Shown piece after piece: positions 46,774-55,408 of a stretch of 64,000 nucleotides of DNA (the first letter of the stretch is position 1; each line of letters opens with the position of its first letter). The stretch is from Ensifer oleiphilus (GTDB lineage: Bacteria; Pseudomonadota; Alphaproteobacteria; Rhizobiales; Rhizobiaceae), in NCBI RefSeq assembly GCF_013371465.1, contig NZ_JABWDU010000010.1, positions 124,001 through 188,000 on the forward strand, given 5' to 3'. The translations under genes and the position numbers were made by a program. The notes beneath the pieces were generated by a model. That model was not told the DNA's origin. It did not search any database and saw only the letters and a program-made list of their open reading frames with translations.

Positions 46774-48432
46774 CTATGCTGCCGACACGAGACGACTTTC
46801 GAGCAGATCCCCGGTCTCGCGAAGGCGTGGATAGGCCATGGTCGTGACCAGCGAATTGAGTTCCTTCAGCGCGCGCACGATCTCCAGATGCATGTCGCTC
46901 GACTGGATACTTGCGGATATTCCCTGCCTGAGCCGCTCGAGGTGGCTCTGGCTGCTTTCCTGCACCAGGCGGCGGACATGTTCCTTCTGACGCACCATCT
47001 CTCGGGCAATCACCGGTTCGGGTGAAACGAGCAGACTGGCGGCAAGCTTCACGTTCGAAAACACGGCAACATGCAGCGCCATCAATTCGTGCCAACCCGC
47101 TGGCGAAAAGGCGCCGGCACCCTCCAGTCGCTCCTCTGCCATGCGCAGCAGGCTCTTCGACACGACGTCGCCGGCATATTCCAGATGAATGGCTGCCTCG
47201 GTGAGTTCGATGCCGCGCCGCGATTGCTCCTCTGTCAGGATGCCCCGGTTGACTTCGGCGATGAAGAGCTTGATCTCGCTATGGGCGCGATGGATGTCTG
47301 CATCAATGCGACGCAGCGCTTCGACGGTCTCGGGCGTCGGCGAGGCGATCACCTCCATGACCGGTTCGAGCATGCGCGTGATCAGGTTTCCCATATGCAG
47401 CACTTCCCGTGCGGCGGCCGCCAAGGCCTGAGCTGGCTTGTCGATCAGAGACCGGTCCAGCGCGCTGACATGCGCCAGGAGGCTGGCTTCTTTTTCCGCG
47501 CCGTTTTGCGGGGTGAGCAGACGAATGAAGCGCGCCATCAGGCCACACGACGCGAGCCCCAGGAGCACCAATGCTGCATTGAACAGCACATGCAGATTGA
47601 CGAGCTTGGCGGCGACCGTCGCACCGGGCAGCCATGCAAAAGACACTTGCAGGGAAAACAGCGCGAAGACCGCCGCACTGAACAGCGCCCTAAAGATCAG
47701 ATTTCCAAGTGGCAGCCGCCTGCCGTCCACCGGCAGACCGCGCGTCAACCACAGAGCGATCAGCCCGCCGCCGAGATTGACGCCAAGAACGAGCGGGATG
47801 CCGACGTCGAGCGGCAGCAGGCCCTTGGCCGCAAAGGTCAGAATCAGAAGGATCGCCGCGACACTGGAATGCAGCCCCCAGGTGAAGAGCGCGGCAACGA
47901 TCATCACCGTCAGTGCGTCCTTGCTCAGCATCTCGATCGCCGCCGGCAGGAGCGGGCTCTGGCCGAGTGGGAGGGTAGCGTGCCCGATCATCTGAAGCGA
48001 CAGCAGCAACAGGCCAATGCCGAGAACCGCACGTCCCGCCTCGACCGGCTTGCGGCCCCGCGCCTTGAGATGCAGGAGGCCGCCGCCGGCGATCAAGAGC
48101 GGCGCAAGCCAGTGCAGATCGAAACTCAAGATTTTCACGACGAGCGCCGAGCCGAGGTCAGCGCCGAGAAGCACCGCCAGGCCGACATCGAGCGCCAGCG
48201 CGCCGCTTACGGCAAAGCCCGCGGCGAGCATGGCGACCGCCGTCGAACTCTGCAGTGCGATCGCGATCAGACAGCCGTAAGCTGCTGCGCGCGGTCTACC
48301 GCCGGCACCGCCGACGGCCCGGGTGACGACATCGCCACAGGCGGCCTCGACACCCTTCTTGACGAGACTGACAGCGTAAAGCAGCAGGACTGTTGCTGCG
48401 GCAAGCTCGAGGGCGACAGCCGAGAGGTTCAT
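46774..48432 (-). CDS. Na/Pi cotransporter family protein
   Basis: A 552-residue membrane protein. The start MNLSAVALELAAATVLLLYAVSLVKKG has GGAGCGC upstream. Two Na/Pi repeats of hydrophobic helices (residues about 1-330) carry IALQSSTAVAMLAAGFA and GLHSSVAAILLILTFA, the QSS/SS substrate-site motifs. A C-terminal PhoU-like helical part follows (about 350-552). It moves phosphate with sodium. Being next to phnW and sharing an upstream motif with it, it may move the phosphate released by PhnA; the direction cannot be read from the sequence. Its stop lies about 100 bp upstream of phnW, which is on the same strand. Confidence 0.85.
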   Translation of the reverse strand: MNLSAVALELAAATVLLLYAVSLVKKGVEAACGDVVTRAVGGAGGRPRAAAYGCLIAIALQSSTAVAMLAAGFAVSGALALDVGLAVLLGADLGSALVVKILSFDLHWLAPLLIAGGGLLHLKARGRKPVEAGRAVLGIGLLLLSLQMIGHATLPLGQSPLLPAAIEMLSKDALTVMIVAALFTWGLHSSVAAILLILTFAAKGLLPLDVGIPLVLGVNLGGGLIALWLTRGLPVDGRRLPLGNLIFRALFSAAVFALFSLQVSFAWLPGATVAAKLVNLHVLFNAALVLLGLASCGLMARFIRLLTPQNGAEKEASLLAHVSALDRSLIDKPAQALAAAAREVLHMGNLITRMLEPVMEVIASPTPETVEALRRIDADIHRAHSEIKLFIAEVNRGILTEEQSRRGIELTEAAIHLEYAGDVVSKSLLRMAEERLEGAGAFSPAGWHELMALHVAVFSNVKLAASLLVSPEPVIAREMVRQKEHVRRLVQESSQSHLERLRQGISASIQSSDMHLEIVRALKELNSLVTTMAYPRLRETGDLLESRLVSAA

Positions 48433-48490
48433 GGGCGCGCTCCGGAAAAGGTTGGCTCCGGAAACTATCTTTTGCCTCTTTACATAAATC

Positions 48491-48529
48491 AAATCGTTCG
48501 TTCTGATGGTTCCATCGACAGAACTTATC
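48491..48529. promoter_or_regulatory. Shared phn motif before the Na/Pi gene
   Basis: A 39-bp stretch starting AAATCGTTC and ending GAACTTATC lies 59-97 bp upstream of the cotransporter gene and ends 17 bp before the start of the divergent LysR gene. This is the usual place for a LysR operator and autoregulation. It is the partner of the motif at 46732-46770. Confidence 0.6.
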
Positions 48530-48545
48530 TTTTGAGGGTGTTACC

Positions 48546-49436
48546 GTGCGCTATGTCCAGCTCCGTGCCTTCCACAATGTGGCCATTCACGGCGGCTTCT
48601 CGCGGGCAGCCGAGGCGCTGTTTCTGACCCAGCCCGCCGTCTCCGACCAGGTGCGCAAGCTGGAGGAGGAGTATGACGTCCTGCTCTTCAACCGCAACAA
48701 GAAGCAGGTGACGCTGACGCATGCCGGCCAGCAGCTTCTGGAAGTCACTCGCCGGATGTTCGATGTCGAGCAGCAAGCGCTAGATCTTCTTTCGGAATCA
48801 CGCGCGTTGAGAGCCGGAAAGCTCCGGATCGTCGCCGACGCCGCGCACCATCTGCTGCACATCCTGGCCGCCTTCCGGCGCGCCTACCCGACCGTTCAGG
48901 TGTCAATCGACGCCGGCAACACCGAGACAGTCATTACCAGCCTGCACGCCTATGAGGCCGATATCGGAGTTCTGGGCGAAATCCCTCAGGTCGGCGACTT
49001 CGACGTTCTCAAGCTAAATTCCACACCAATCGTCGCCTTCGCAAGCCGCGACTATCCTCTTGCGGCGGGTGAAAGCGTCACCTTCGCGGAACTGGCAAAT
49101 CACCCGCTCGTCATGCGCGAACGAGGCTCGAAGACCCGCCAGAAACTCGAGGCGATGGCCGAACAATGCGGCGTCACCCTCACGCCTTTGATCGAGGCCG
49201 AGGGGCGCGAGGCGGTTCGCGAGATCGTCGCCGCCGGCGGCGGTGTTGGCTTCGTCTCGTCGGCCGAGTTCGGCCAGGACAACCGTCTCGTGCCAATCAG
49301 GATCGATGCTCCGGAAATGCTGATGGATGAGGCGCTCATCTGCCTGCGCGAACGCAGCAACGGAAAGCTTGTTCATGCCTTCTACGAAATAGCGCGCAAG
49401 CTCACTCAAGGCGGAGCAGAGGGAAAAATCTCTTGA
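48546..49436 (+). CDS. LysR-family regulator of the phn genes
   Basis: A 296-residue LysR-type regulator with a GTG start and GAGGG upstream. The N-terminal helix-turn-helix is RYVQLRAFHNVAIHGGFSRAAEALFLTQPAVSDQVRKLEEEY; the effector domain begins about residue 90. It is paralogous to the regulator at 36666-37556 and divergent from the Na/Pi gene. It probably responds to AEP or an intermediate and controls phnW and the cotransporter. The two regulators may divide AEP and hydroxy-AEP control. The 285-bp stretch after the gene (49437-49721) holds no gene I can support. Confidence 0.88.
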   Translation: MRYVQLRAFHNVAIHGGFSRAAEALFLTQPAVSDQVRKLEEEYDVLLFNRNKKQVTLTHAGQQLLEVTRRMFDVEQQALDLLSESRALRAGKLRIVADAAHHLLHILAAFRRAYPTVQVSIDAGNTETVITSLHAYEADIGVLGEIPQVGDFDVLKLNSTPIVAFASRDYPLAAGESVTFAELANHPLVMRERGSKTRQKLEAMAEQCGVTLTPLIEAEGREAVREIVAAGGGVGFVSSAEFGQDNRLVPIRIDAPEMLMDEALICLRERSNGKLVHAFYEIARKLTQGGAEGKIS

Positions 49437-49721
49437 ATCTCCACATCGGCAAGAGCCTGGTCGCCGGCCAGACTATGGCCGACAGCCGCGACACCCATGA
49501 TCAATTCAGGCGAAGTGGTGATGAAAACGCCTGGCGAACCGTTGGGAGTCGCGAACGACCATCAAAGACCGCGGTGCTGACGTTGAATCAGATCGCGTTC
49601 TCAGCCGAAAATCGCCCTATCAACATATTAATCTCTGTGCACCATCCAAAGCGCTATCCCTTGAGCATTCAACAGGGCGAATAGGTAGCGGAGCCCGATC
49701 GGGCACGAAAAGGAAGTACTC

Positions 49722-49955
49722 ATGGCAACGACTCCCCGAAGACCAGCAAATCCGAAAGATGCAGCCGAGGCTCTGTTCAAGCCGGCAAAGAAAGTGGCCG
49801 CGCCTGCGGTCGAAAGACCCGCGCTCCCGAATGCCAAGGAACTTGTTTCGCTTAAGATCGACAGCGATGTCCTCGCGCATTTTCAGGCGGACGGACCTGG
49901 CTGGCAGGAGCGCATCAACGATACCTTGCGCGCCGCCATGAAATCGTCGGCGTGA
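49722..49955 (+). CDS. Orphan BrnA-type antitoxin-domain protein
   Basis: A 77-residue protein whose C-terminal half (VSLKIDSDVLAHFQADGPGWQERINDTLRAAM) has the ribbon-helix-helix-like BrnA/CopG-type fold used by BrnTA antitoxins. The N-terminal 40 residues are proline- and alanine-rich. A purine-rich GAAAAGGAAG sits just before the ATG. No BrnT toxin is seen in the 285 bp upstream or the 346 bp downstream, so this is a lone antitoxin-like DNA-binding protein or a transcription factor. The downstream gap (49956-50301) shows no gene. Confidence 0.75.
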   Translation: MATTPRRPANPKDAAEALFKPAKKVAAPAVERPALPNAKELVSLKIDSDVLAHFQADGPGWQERINDTLRAAMKSSA

Positions 49956-50301
49956 CCGTCCTCGCCAAACGCAGGATGCATTCGCGGCGTTGAGTGTCTC
50001 GAATTGACGAACCGGCTGTTTCCCAGGGATGCCAACGAGCATGCGAGGGCACAGCAGCCGAAGAGCAACGCACCGTTTGTGTGAGACTTGGCGACTGAGC
50101 TGCGCGACCGAAACGTTTGGCCCGGAGTTCAATGGTAAAATGGCGCACCAGACATTTTGAGACCGGCTCGGCGGCAAGGCAGCCACCGATCGGGGTCAAT
50201 GCGCATGAAATGTCCCCCTGCCCTTTACAAAGCCGGTTCGGCATGGACACATTCGCGTTTGGAGGAATGGAGGAGCATGGCAGCGACGCCATCGAAGTTC
50301 C

Positions 50302-52206
50302 ATGGTTTCACATTCAGAACATGTCCGCGAAATCGAGCGGGTGGGACAGGGCCTGGCAACGGGACGCGACGATGTCGTCGTCAAGTCGTGGCTGCGGTGT
50401 CTCGATCAGCACAAGCTGGATCCGGCGCAGACCTGCGAGGCCTATATCCTGCCCGAACTTCGCCTGCGTGAGCATCGGCAGGAAGCCGAGGATCTCATCA
50501 GGATCGCGCGCTCGGGCCTTGAAAACCTCTACAATCAGGTCGCCGGACAGAACTACGTGCTCCTGCTTTCCGACAGGCAAGGCGTGACAGTCGAGTTTCT
50601 GGGCGATCCTTCGTTCGACAACAACCTGCGGCGTGCCGGCCTCTATCTCGGATCGGATTGGGCGGAAGCGCGTGCGGGCACATGCGCGGTCGGCGCCTGC
50701 CTGGAGACCGGCGAAGCGCTGACGATCCACCAGAGCGACCATTTCGACACAACGCATACCCCGCTCTCCTGCACCGCAGCGCCGATCTACGACACCGAAG
50801 GCGGTCTTTCGGCCGTTCTCGACATTTCGCTGCTCAGTTCCCCGATTCTGAAGGCGAGCCAGAATCTTGCGCGTCACCTCGTCGCCGCTACCGTGCGGCG
50901 TATCGAACTCGCCAACCTGATGGCTCGCACGCGCCATGAATGGGTGCTGCGTTTTGCCCGCTCGCCGGAGTTCCTCGACGTCGATCCTGAGGCGGCGATC
51001 TCGATAGACGGGCGCGGCCACATCATCGGCATGACTCATGGCGGCGCCCGTATCCTGGCCCGCTCGGCAGGCCTCGACTGGCGTGATCCGCAGAACCTTA
51101 TCGGGCAGCCGATATCGCGCTTCTTCGATATCGGCGTTGATGGCCTGGTTGACTTGACGCGCCGCAGACCGACGGAGGAGCGGCTTTTGACCGCCCGGGA
51201 CGGAAACGCGCTGTTCGCCCATGCAATCGAACCGCAGTTTCCGGTTGGCCGGTCTGCCGGCAAGATCACAACCCTTTCGGCCACGCGACGGCTCGGCGGC
51301 GCTGTACCGGTCATTACCGCCCTTGAGGACCGGATCGCCAAGCTGGCGCCAACCGCCCTGCCGATCCTTATCCAGGGCGAGACCGGCTCGGGCAAGGAGC
51401 ATCTCGCCCGGGTCATCCACGACAGCAGCCGCCTCAAGGGCAGGTTCGTTGCGATCAACTGCGCAGCGTTGCCCGAACATCTTATTGAGAGCGAACTCTT
51501 CGGATATCTGCCCGGCGCCTTTACCGGCGCATCGCCCAAGGGGCGCAAGGGGCTGATAGAACAGGCGGATGGCGGAACCCTGTTCCTCGACGAGATCGGA
51601 GACATGCCCCTCGCCTTGCAGACCAGATTGCTGCGGGTCCTGGCGGAACGGGAAATCCTGCCGCTCGGCGGGGCGGAACCGAAGCCGGTCAACCTGCGCA
51701 TCATCTCGGCGACGCACCGACCGCTGCAACAGCTGGTTCAGGAGGGACGGTTCCGCGAAGACCTGTTCTATCGCCTGAATGCCGCCGTGTTCCAAATGCC
51801 GCCGCTTCGCGACCGTCCGGATTTCGAATGGTTGCTTGCGGCACTGCTCGACAGGCACCGGACCGAAGGGCCACCGTTGCACATTTCGGCGGACGCACTG
51901 GCCGCACTGAAAGCCCATGGCTGGCCCGGCAACATTCGCGAGTTGAACAACGTCCTGGCTGTCGCGGCTGCCGTTTGCGACGACAGCAGGATCGAACTCA
52001 TCGACCTGCCGGAACACCTCATTGCCGCGCGGACAAGCAAGGCGGAGACGTCCACCCCAAGCCGACAGGCCGACGACGGCGCGGCGCTCGAGATCTTGCT
52101 CTCGTCCTGTGGTTGGAACATTTCCGAAGCGGCCCGACGCCTGGGGGTCGATCGTTCCACGGTTCACCGCCAGATCAAGCGCCACGGGCTGCGTGCCAGT
52201 CACTAG
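50302..52206 (+). CDS. AcoR-like sigma-54-dependent activator
   Basis: A 634-residue enhancer-binding protein. The N-terminal GAF-like sensor (about residues 60-210) includes DRQGVTVEFLGDP and GTCAVGACLETGEAL. The AAA+ domain (about 335-560) has Walker A IQGETGSGKEHL, the sigma-54-contacting GAFTGA near residue 413, and Walker B GGTLFLDEIGDMP. A C-terminal Fis-type helix-turn-helix ends the protein (ILLSSCGWNISEAARRLGVDRSTVHRQIKRHG). It resembles AcoR, which activates acetoin catabolism. Its target is probably the dehydrogenase and monooxygenase operon next to it. No ribosome binding site stands out before the ATG. Confidence 0.88.
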   Translation: MVSHSEHVREIERVGQGLATGRDDVVVKSWLRCLDQHKLDPAQTCEAYILPELRLREHRQEAEDLIRIARSGLENLYNQVAGQNYVLLLSDRQGVTVEFLGDPSFDNNLRRAGLYLGSDWAEARAGTCAVGACLETGEALTIHQSDHFDTTHTPLSCTAAPIYDTEGGLSAVLDISLLSSPILKASQNLARHLVAATVRRIELANLMARTRHEWVLRFARSPEFLDVDPEAAISIDGRGHIIGMTHGGARILARSAGLDWRDPQNLIGQPISRFFDIGVDGLVDLTRRRPTEERLLTARDGNALFAHAIEPQFPVGRSAGKITTLSATRRLGGAVPVITALEDRIAKLAPTALPILIQGETGSGKEHLARVIHDSSRLKGRFVAINCAALPEHLIESELFGYLPGAFTGASPKGRKGLIEQADGGTLFLDEIGDMPLALQTRLLRVLAEREILPLGGAEPKPVNLRIISATHRPLQQLVQEGRFREDLFYRLNAAVFQMPPLRDRPDFEWLLAALLDRHRTEGPPLHISADALAALKAHGWPGNIRELNNVLAVAAAVCDDSRIELIDLPEHLIAARTSKAETSTPSRQADDGAALEILLSSCGWNISEAARRLGVDRSTVHRQIKRHGLRASH

Positions 52207-52208
52207 CG

Positions 52209-52238
52209 TGCAACAGGTGTGGTGCAACACCTGTTGCA
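52209..52238. promoter_or_regulatory. Probable enhancer site of the AcoR-like activator
   Basis: A perfect inverted repeat, TGCAACAGGTGT-GGTGCA-ACACCTGTTGCA, with 12-bp arms. It lies just after the activator stop, about 75-105 bp upstream of the -24/-12 promoter, the usual place of an upstream activating sequence. The sequence is unlikely to be a terminator since no T-run follows. Confidence 0.8.
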
Positions 52239-52314
52239 GCCGCCACAGGTATCCAACTTCAACAATCACACTTATGTTTCTGATTATAAATATCAATCAA
52301 TCCTGATCCAGTTC

Positions 52315-52330
52315 TGGCACGTGCCTTGCT
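52315..52330 (+). promoter_or_regulatory. Sigma-54 promoter (-24/-12)
   Basis: TGGCAC-GTGCC-TTGCT matches the sigma-54 consensus TGGCAC-N5-TTGCW exactly, with the invariant GG and GC 10 bases apart. The transcription start would fall near 52341-52343, about 25 bp before the dehydrogenase gene. Its activator is most likely encoded immediately upstream. Confidence 0.9.
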
Positions 52331-52366
52331 CCGTATTGTCGCGACAAAAGACAGAACGGAGGAAAC

Positions 52367-53443
52367 ATGCGCGCACTCAGATTTCATGCCGCCAAGGAAC
52401 TGCGGCTTGAGCAGATCCCACCGCCCGATCGCAATCCTGGGCCGGGTCAGGTTCTCATCCGCAACCGCTTTGTCGGCATCTGCGGCACGGACCTGCACGA
52501 ATACGCCTACGGCCCGATCTTTATTCCCAAGGAGCCACATCCCTACACCGGCGCCCATGGCCCACAAGTCCTCGGGCACGAGTTCGGCGGCGTCGTCGAA
52601 GCGGCTGGCGACGGCGTCAGCACCGTCGCAGTTGGAGACCGGGTCTCCGTTCAGCCGCTGATCATGCCGCGAGCCGGCGACTACTTTGCCGATCGTGGCC
52701 TCTATCACCTCAGTACGGATCTCGCACTCGCAGGGCTCAGCTGGCAGTGGGGCGGGATGGCGGACTATGCCACGCTCAACGAGTACAACGTCCAGAAGAT
52801 CCCGGATGCCATGAGTGACGAGGAGGCCGCGCTAGTGGAACCGACTGCGGTTGCCGTCTATGCCTGCGATCGCGGTGGCGTGACCGCAGGAAGCAGTGTG
52901 CTCGTCACCGGTGCCGGGCCAATCGGGATACTGACGCTGCTGGCAGCAAGGGCAGCCGGCGCCACACAGCTATTCGTCTCCGATATCAACGATGCGCGGC
53001 TCGCCTTCGCAAAAGCGATCCTACAGGATCTGATCACGATCAATCCCAAGCGTGACGCACCCGGCGACGTCGTTCGCGCCATGTCGGAAGGCAATGTCGG
53101 CTGCGATGTCGCGATCGAATGCGTTGGCAACGAACATGCGCTGAAGGCCTGCGTAGATGCCGTGCGCAAACAGGGCGTCGTCGTCCAAACGGGACTGCAT
53201 CCGCACGAGAACCCGCTCAACTGGTTCCAGGTCACCTTCAAGGACATCGACCTGCGCGGCTCCTGGGCATACCCGACCCATTACTGGCCACGCGTCATCC
53301 GGTTGATCGCATCGGGTCTGCTGCCCGCAAGCAAAGTCGTGACGAACACCATCACTCTTGATCAGGCCGTTGCCCAAGGTTTCGACGCCTTGCTGGATCC
53401 GGCCGGAAAGCAGCTGAAGATCCTGATCGACCTTTCGAAATGA
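52367..53443 (+). CDS. Zinc-type alcohol dehydrogenase, butanediol-dehydrogenase-like
   Basis: A 358-residue MDR-family dehydrogenase. Catalytic-zinc residues are in GICGTDLHEY (Cys39) and LGHEFGG (His66, Glu67). The NAD-binding VLVTGAGPIGILTLLAA is near residue 178. It resembles (R,R)-butanediol/acetoin dehydrogenases. Unusually, the structural-zinc lobe near residue 100 has no cysteines (PRAGDYFADRGLYHLS). AcoR-type control suggests acetoin or a related diol/ketone. CGGAGGAAAC precedes the start and a sigma-54 promoter lies upstream. Confidence 0.82.
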   Translation: MRALRFHAAKELRLEQIPPPDRNPGPGQVLIRNRFVGICGTDLHEYAYGPIFIPKEPHPYTGAHGPQVLGHEFGGVVEAAGDGVSTVAVGDRVSVQPLIMPRAGDYFADRGLYHLSTDLALAGLSWQWGGMADYATLNEYNVQKIPDAMSDEEAALVEPTAVAVYACDRGGVTAGSSVLVTGAGPIGILTLLAARAAGATQLFVSDINDARLAFAKAILQDLITINPKRDAPGDVVRAMSEGNVGCDVAIECVGNEHALKACVDAVRKQGVVVQTGLHPHENPLNWFQVTFKDIDLRGSWAYPTHYWPRVIRLIASGLLPASKVVTNTITLDQAVAQGFDALLDPAGKQLKILIDLSK

Positions 53444-53450
53444 CCCCATA

Positions 53451-53486
53451 GCAACGTCGGGAAAGGAGGAGCTTTCCCGACGTTGC
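53451..53486. repeat. Intercistronic hairpin, 15-bp stem
   Basis: The arms GCAACGTCGGGAAAG (53451-53465) and CTTTCCCGACGTTGC (53472-53486) are perfectly complementary around the loop GAGGAG. It sits between the dehydrogenase stop and the monooxygenase gene, seven bases after the stop. No T-run follows on either strand. It may adjust the ratio of the two products or stabilise one transcript end. Confidence 0.7.
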
Positions 53487-53519
53487 GACCTGACATTCGA
53501 GCAAAACGGAGGAGATACC

Positions 53520-55322
53520 ATGCTTGAAGACAGCCCCAACACGAAGATAGACGCGGCCCTGGCGAAGCTCGGCAAGGCGCTGGAGAGCGGTGATATCGAA
53601 GCGGCAGTCAACCTGTTCCAGGCGGACTGCTACTGGCGAGATCTGGTCACGTTCACCTGGAATCTGCGCACGATGGAGGGGCATGATCAGATCCGCGACA
53701 TGCTGACAAGCCAGTTGAACACGATCAAACCATCCCGCTTCCGCCAGGATGAGACGGAACTGGCGACGGATGGCGACGGCATCACGCAAGGCTGGTTCGA
53801 GTTTGAAACCGATGTTGCCCGTGGCTATGGCCACACCCGCCTGAAAAACGGCCTGGTCTGGACGCTGCTGACGACGATGAGCGAGATCAAGGGACATGAG
53901 GAACCCAAGGGCCTGAAGCGACCGATGGGAGCGGAACACGGCCATGACCCCAATCGCAGGACCTGGAGCGAAAAGCGACAGGACGAAGCAACGCGCCTCG
54001 GCTACGAGACGCAGCCCTATGTGGTCATCGTCGGCGGCGGCCAGGGCGGCATCGCGCTTGGCGCGCGACTGCGCCAGCTCGGCGTACCGACGATCATCAT
54101 CGAGAAGAACGAAAGGCCCGGCGACAGCTGGCGCAAGCGATACAAGTCACTCTGCCTGCATGACCCCGTCTGGTACGACCACCTGCCCTACATCCCCTTC
54201 CCGGAGAACTGGCCGGTCTTTGCGCCGAAGGACAAGATCGGCGACTGGCTGGAGATGTATACCAAGGTGATGGAGCTCAACTACTGGAACTCGACCGCCT
54301 GCAAATCCGCCGCCTATGACGAGGACAAACAGGAGTGGACAGTTATTGTCGAGCGTGACGGCAAGGAAGTGGTGCTGAGGCCGAAGCAGCTTGTGCTGGC
54401 CACGGGCATGTCCGGCAAGGCGAATGTGCCCAAGTTCAAGGGACAGGAGACCTTCAGGGGCGAGCAGCAGCATTCCTCGCAACATCCGGGACCGGACGCT
54501 TACAAGGGCAAGAGGGTGGTCGTAGTCGGGGCCAACAACTCGGCCCATGACATCTGCGCGGCTCTGTGGGAGGCCGGCGCCGACGTCACCATGGTTCAGC
54601 GCTCCTCGACCCACATCGTGCGCTCGGATTCGCTGATGGAGATCGGGCTTGGCGACCTCTACTCCGAGCGGGCCGTCGCCGCCGGCATGACGACACGCAA
54701 GGCCGACCTCATCTTCGCCTCGCTGCCCTATAAAATCATGCACGAGTTCCAGATCCCGCTCTACGACAAGATGCGCGAGCGCGACGCCAAGTTCTATTCA
54801 GACCTCGAAAAGGCAGGCTTCATGCTCGACTGGGGCGCCGACGGCTCCGGCCTGTTCATGAAGTACCTGCGCCGCGGCTCGGGATATTACATCGATGTCG
54901 GCGCCTGCGACCTCATCATCGACGGCTCGATCAAGCTGAAGTCCGGCTCGGACGTCGATCACCTGACTGAAACGTCGGTGGTGCTCAAGGACGGCACCGA
55001 ACTGCCGGCGGATCTGGTCGTCTATGCCACCGGCTATGGGTCGATGAATGGCTGGGCGGCTGATCTCATCAGCCGCGAGGTCGCCGAAAAGGTTGGAAAA
55101 TGCTGGGGGTTGGGCTCCGACACGCCAAAGGATCCCGGCCCGTGGGAAGGGGAACAACGCAACATGTGGAAGCCGACACAGCAGGAGGCTCTCTGGTTCC
55201 ACGGCGGCAACCTGCATCAGTCGCGGCACTATTCGCAGTATCTCTCACTGCAACTGAAAGCCCGCCAGGCCGGCATCGAAACACCGGTCTACGGCTTGCA
55301 GGAGAGCCATCACCGCGGCTGA
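53520..55322 (+). CDS. Flavin-containing monooxygenase with N-terminal SnoaL-like domain
   Basis: A 600-residue FAD/NADPH enzyme. Residues about 5-130 form an NTF2/SnoaL-like domain (DIEAAVNLFQADCYWRDLV). The flavoprotein follows: FAD-binding YVVIVGGGQGGIALGARL near residue 167, a NADPH-binding VVVVGANNSAHDICAAL near 337 and the partial FRGEQQHSSQH fingerprint of Baeyer-Villiger or N-hydroxylating monooxygenases. CGGAGGAGAT precedes the ATG. It probably oxidises a ketone linked to the neighbouring dehydrogenase (for example a diol-to-ester route), which is inference from location. Confidence 0.82.
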   Translation: MLEDSPNTKIDAALAKLGKALESGDIEAAVNLFQADCYWRDLVTFTWNLRTMEGHDQIRDMLTSQLNTIKPSRFRQDETELATDGDGITQGWFEFETDVARGYGHTRLKNGLVWTLLTTMSEIKGHEEPKGLKRPMGAEHGHDPNRRTWSEKRQDEATRLGYETQPYVVIVGGGQGGIALGARLRQLGVPTIIIEKNERPGDSWRKRYKSLCLHDPVWYDHLPYIPFPENWPVFAPKDKIGDWLEMYTKVMELNYWNSTACKSAAYDEDKQEWTVIVERDGKEVVLRPKQLVLATGMSGKANVPKFKGQETFRGEQQHSSQHPGPDAYKGKRVVVVGANNSAHDICAALWEAGADVTMVQRSSTHIVRSDSLMEIGLGDLYSERAVAAGMTTRKADLIFASLPYKIMHEFQIPLYDKMRERDAKFYSDLEKAGFMLDWGADGSGLFMKYLRRGSGYYIDVGACDLIIDGSIKLKSGSDVDHLTETSVVLKDGTELPADLVVYATGYGSMNGWAADLISREVAEKVGKCWGLGSDTPKDPGPWEGEQRNMWKPTQQEALWFHGGNLHQSRHYSQYLSLQLKARQAGIETPVYGLQESHHRG

Positions 55323-55408
55323 CGCCTTGAGGACTGGCCGGAGCGGAGTATCTGGCCAGTCCCGTCATACGGCTCGCGCCTATGAACTTCAGGCGGGCTC
55401 CGGCACAC

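Noticed and set aside
47071-48627. A 518-residue plus-strand frame over the Na/Pi gene
   Set aside because: It is antisense to a membrane protein with clear helices; the composition (Gln/Arg-rich) is that of an antisense shadow.
50314-52296. A 660-residue minus-strand frame over the AcoR-like gene
   Set aside because: The forward strand has intact AAA+, GAFTGA and Fis motifs; the reverse frame has none.
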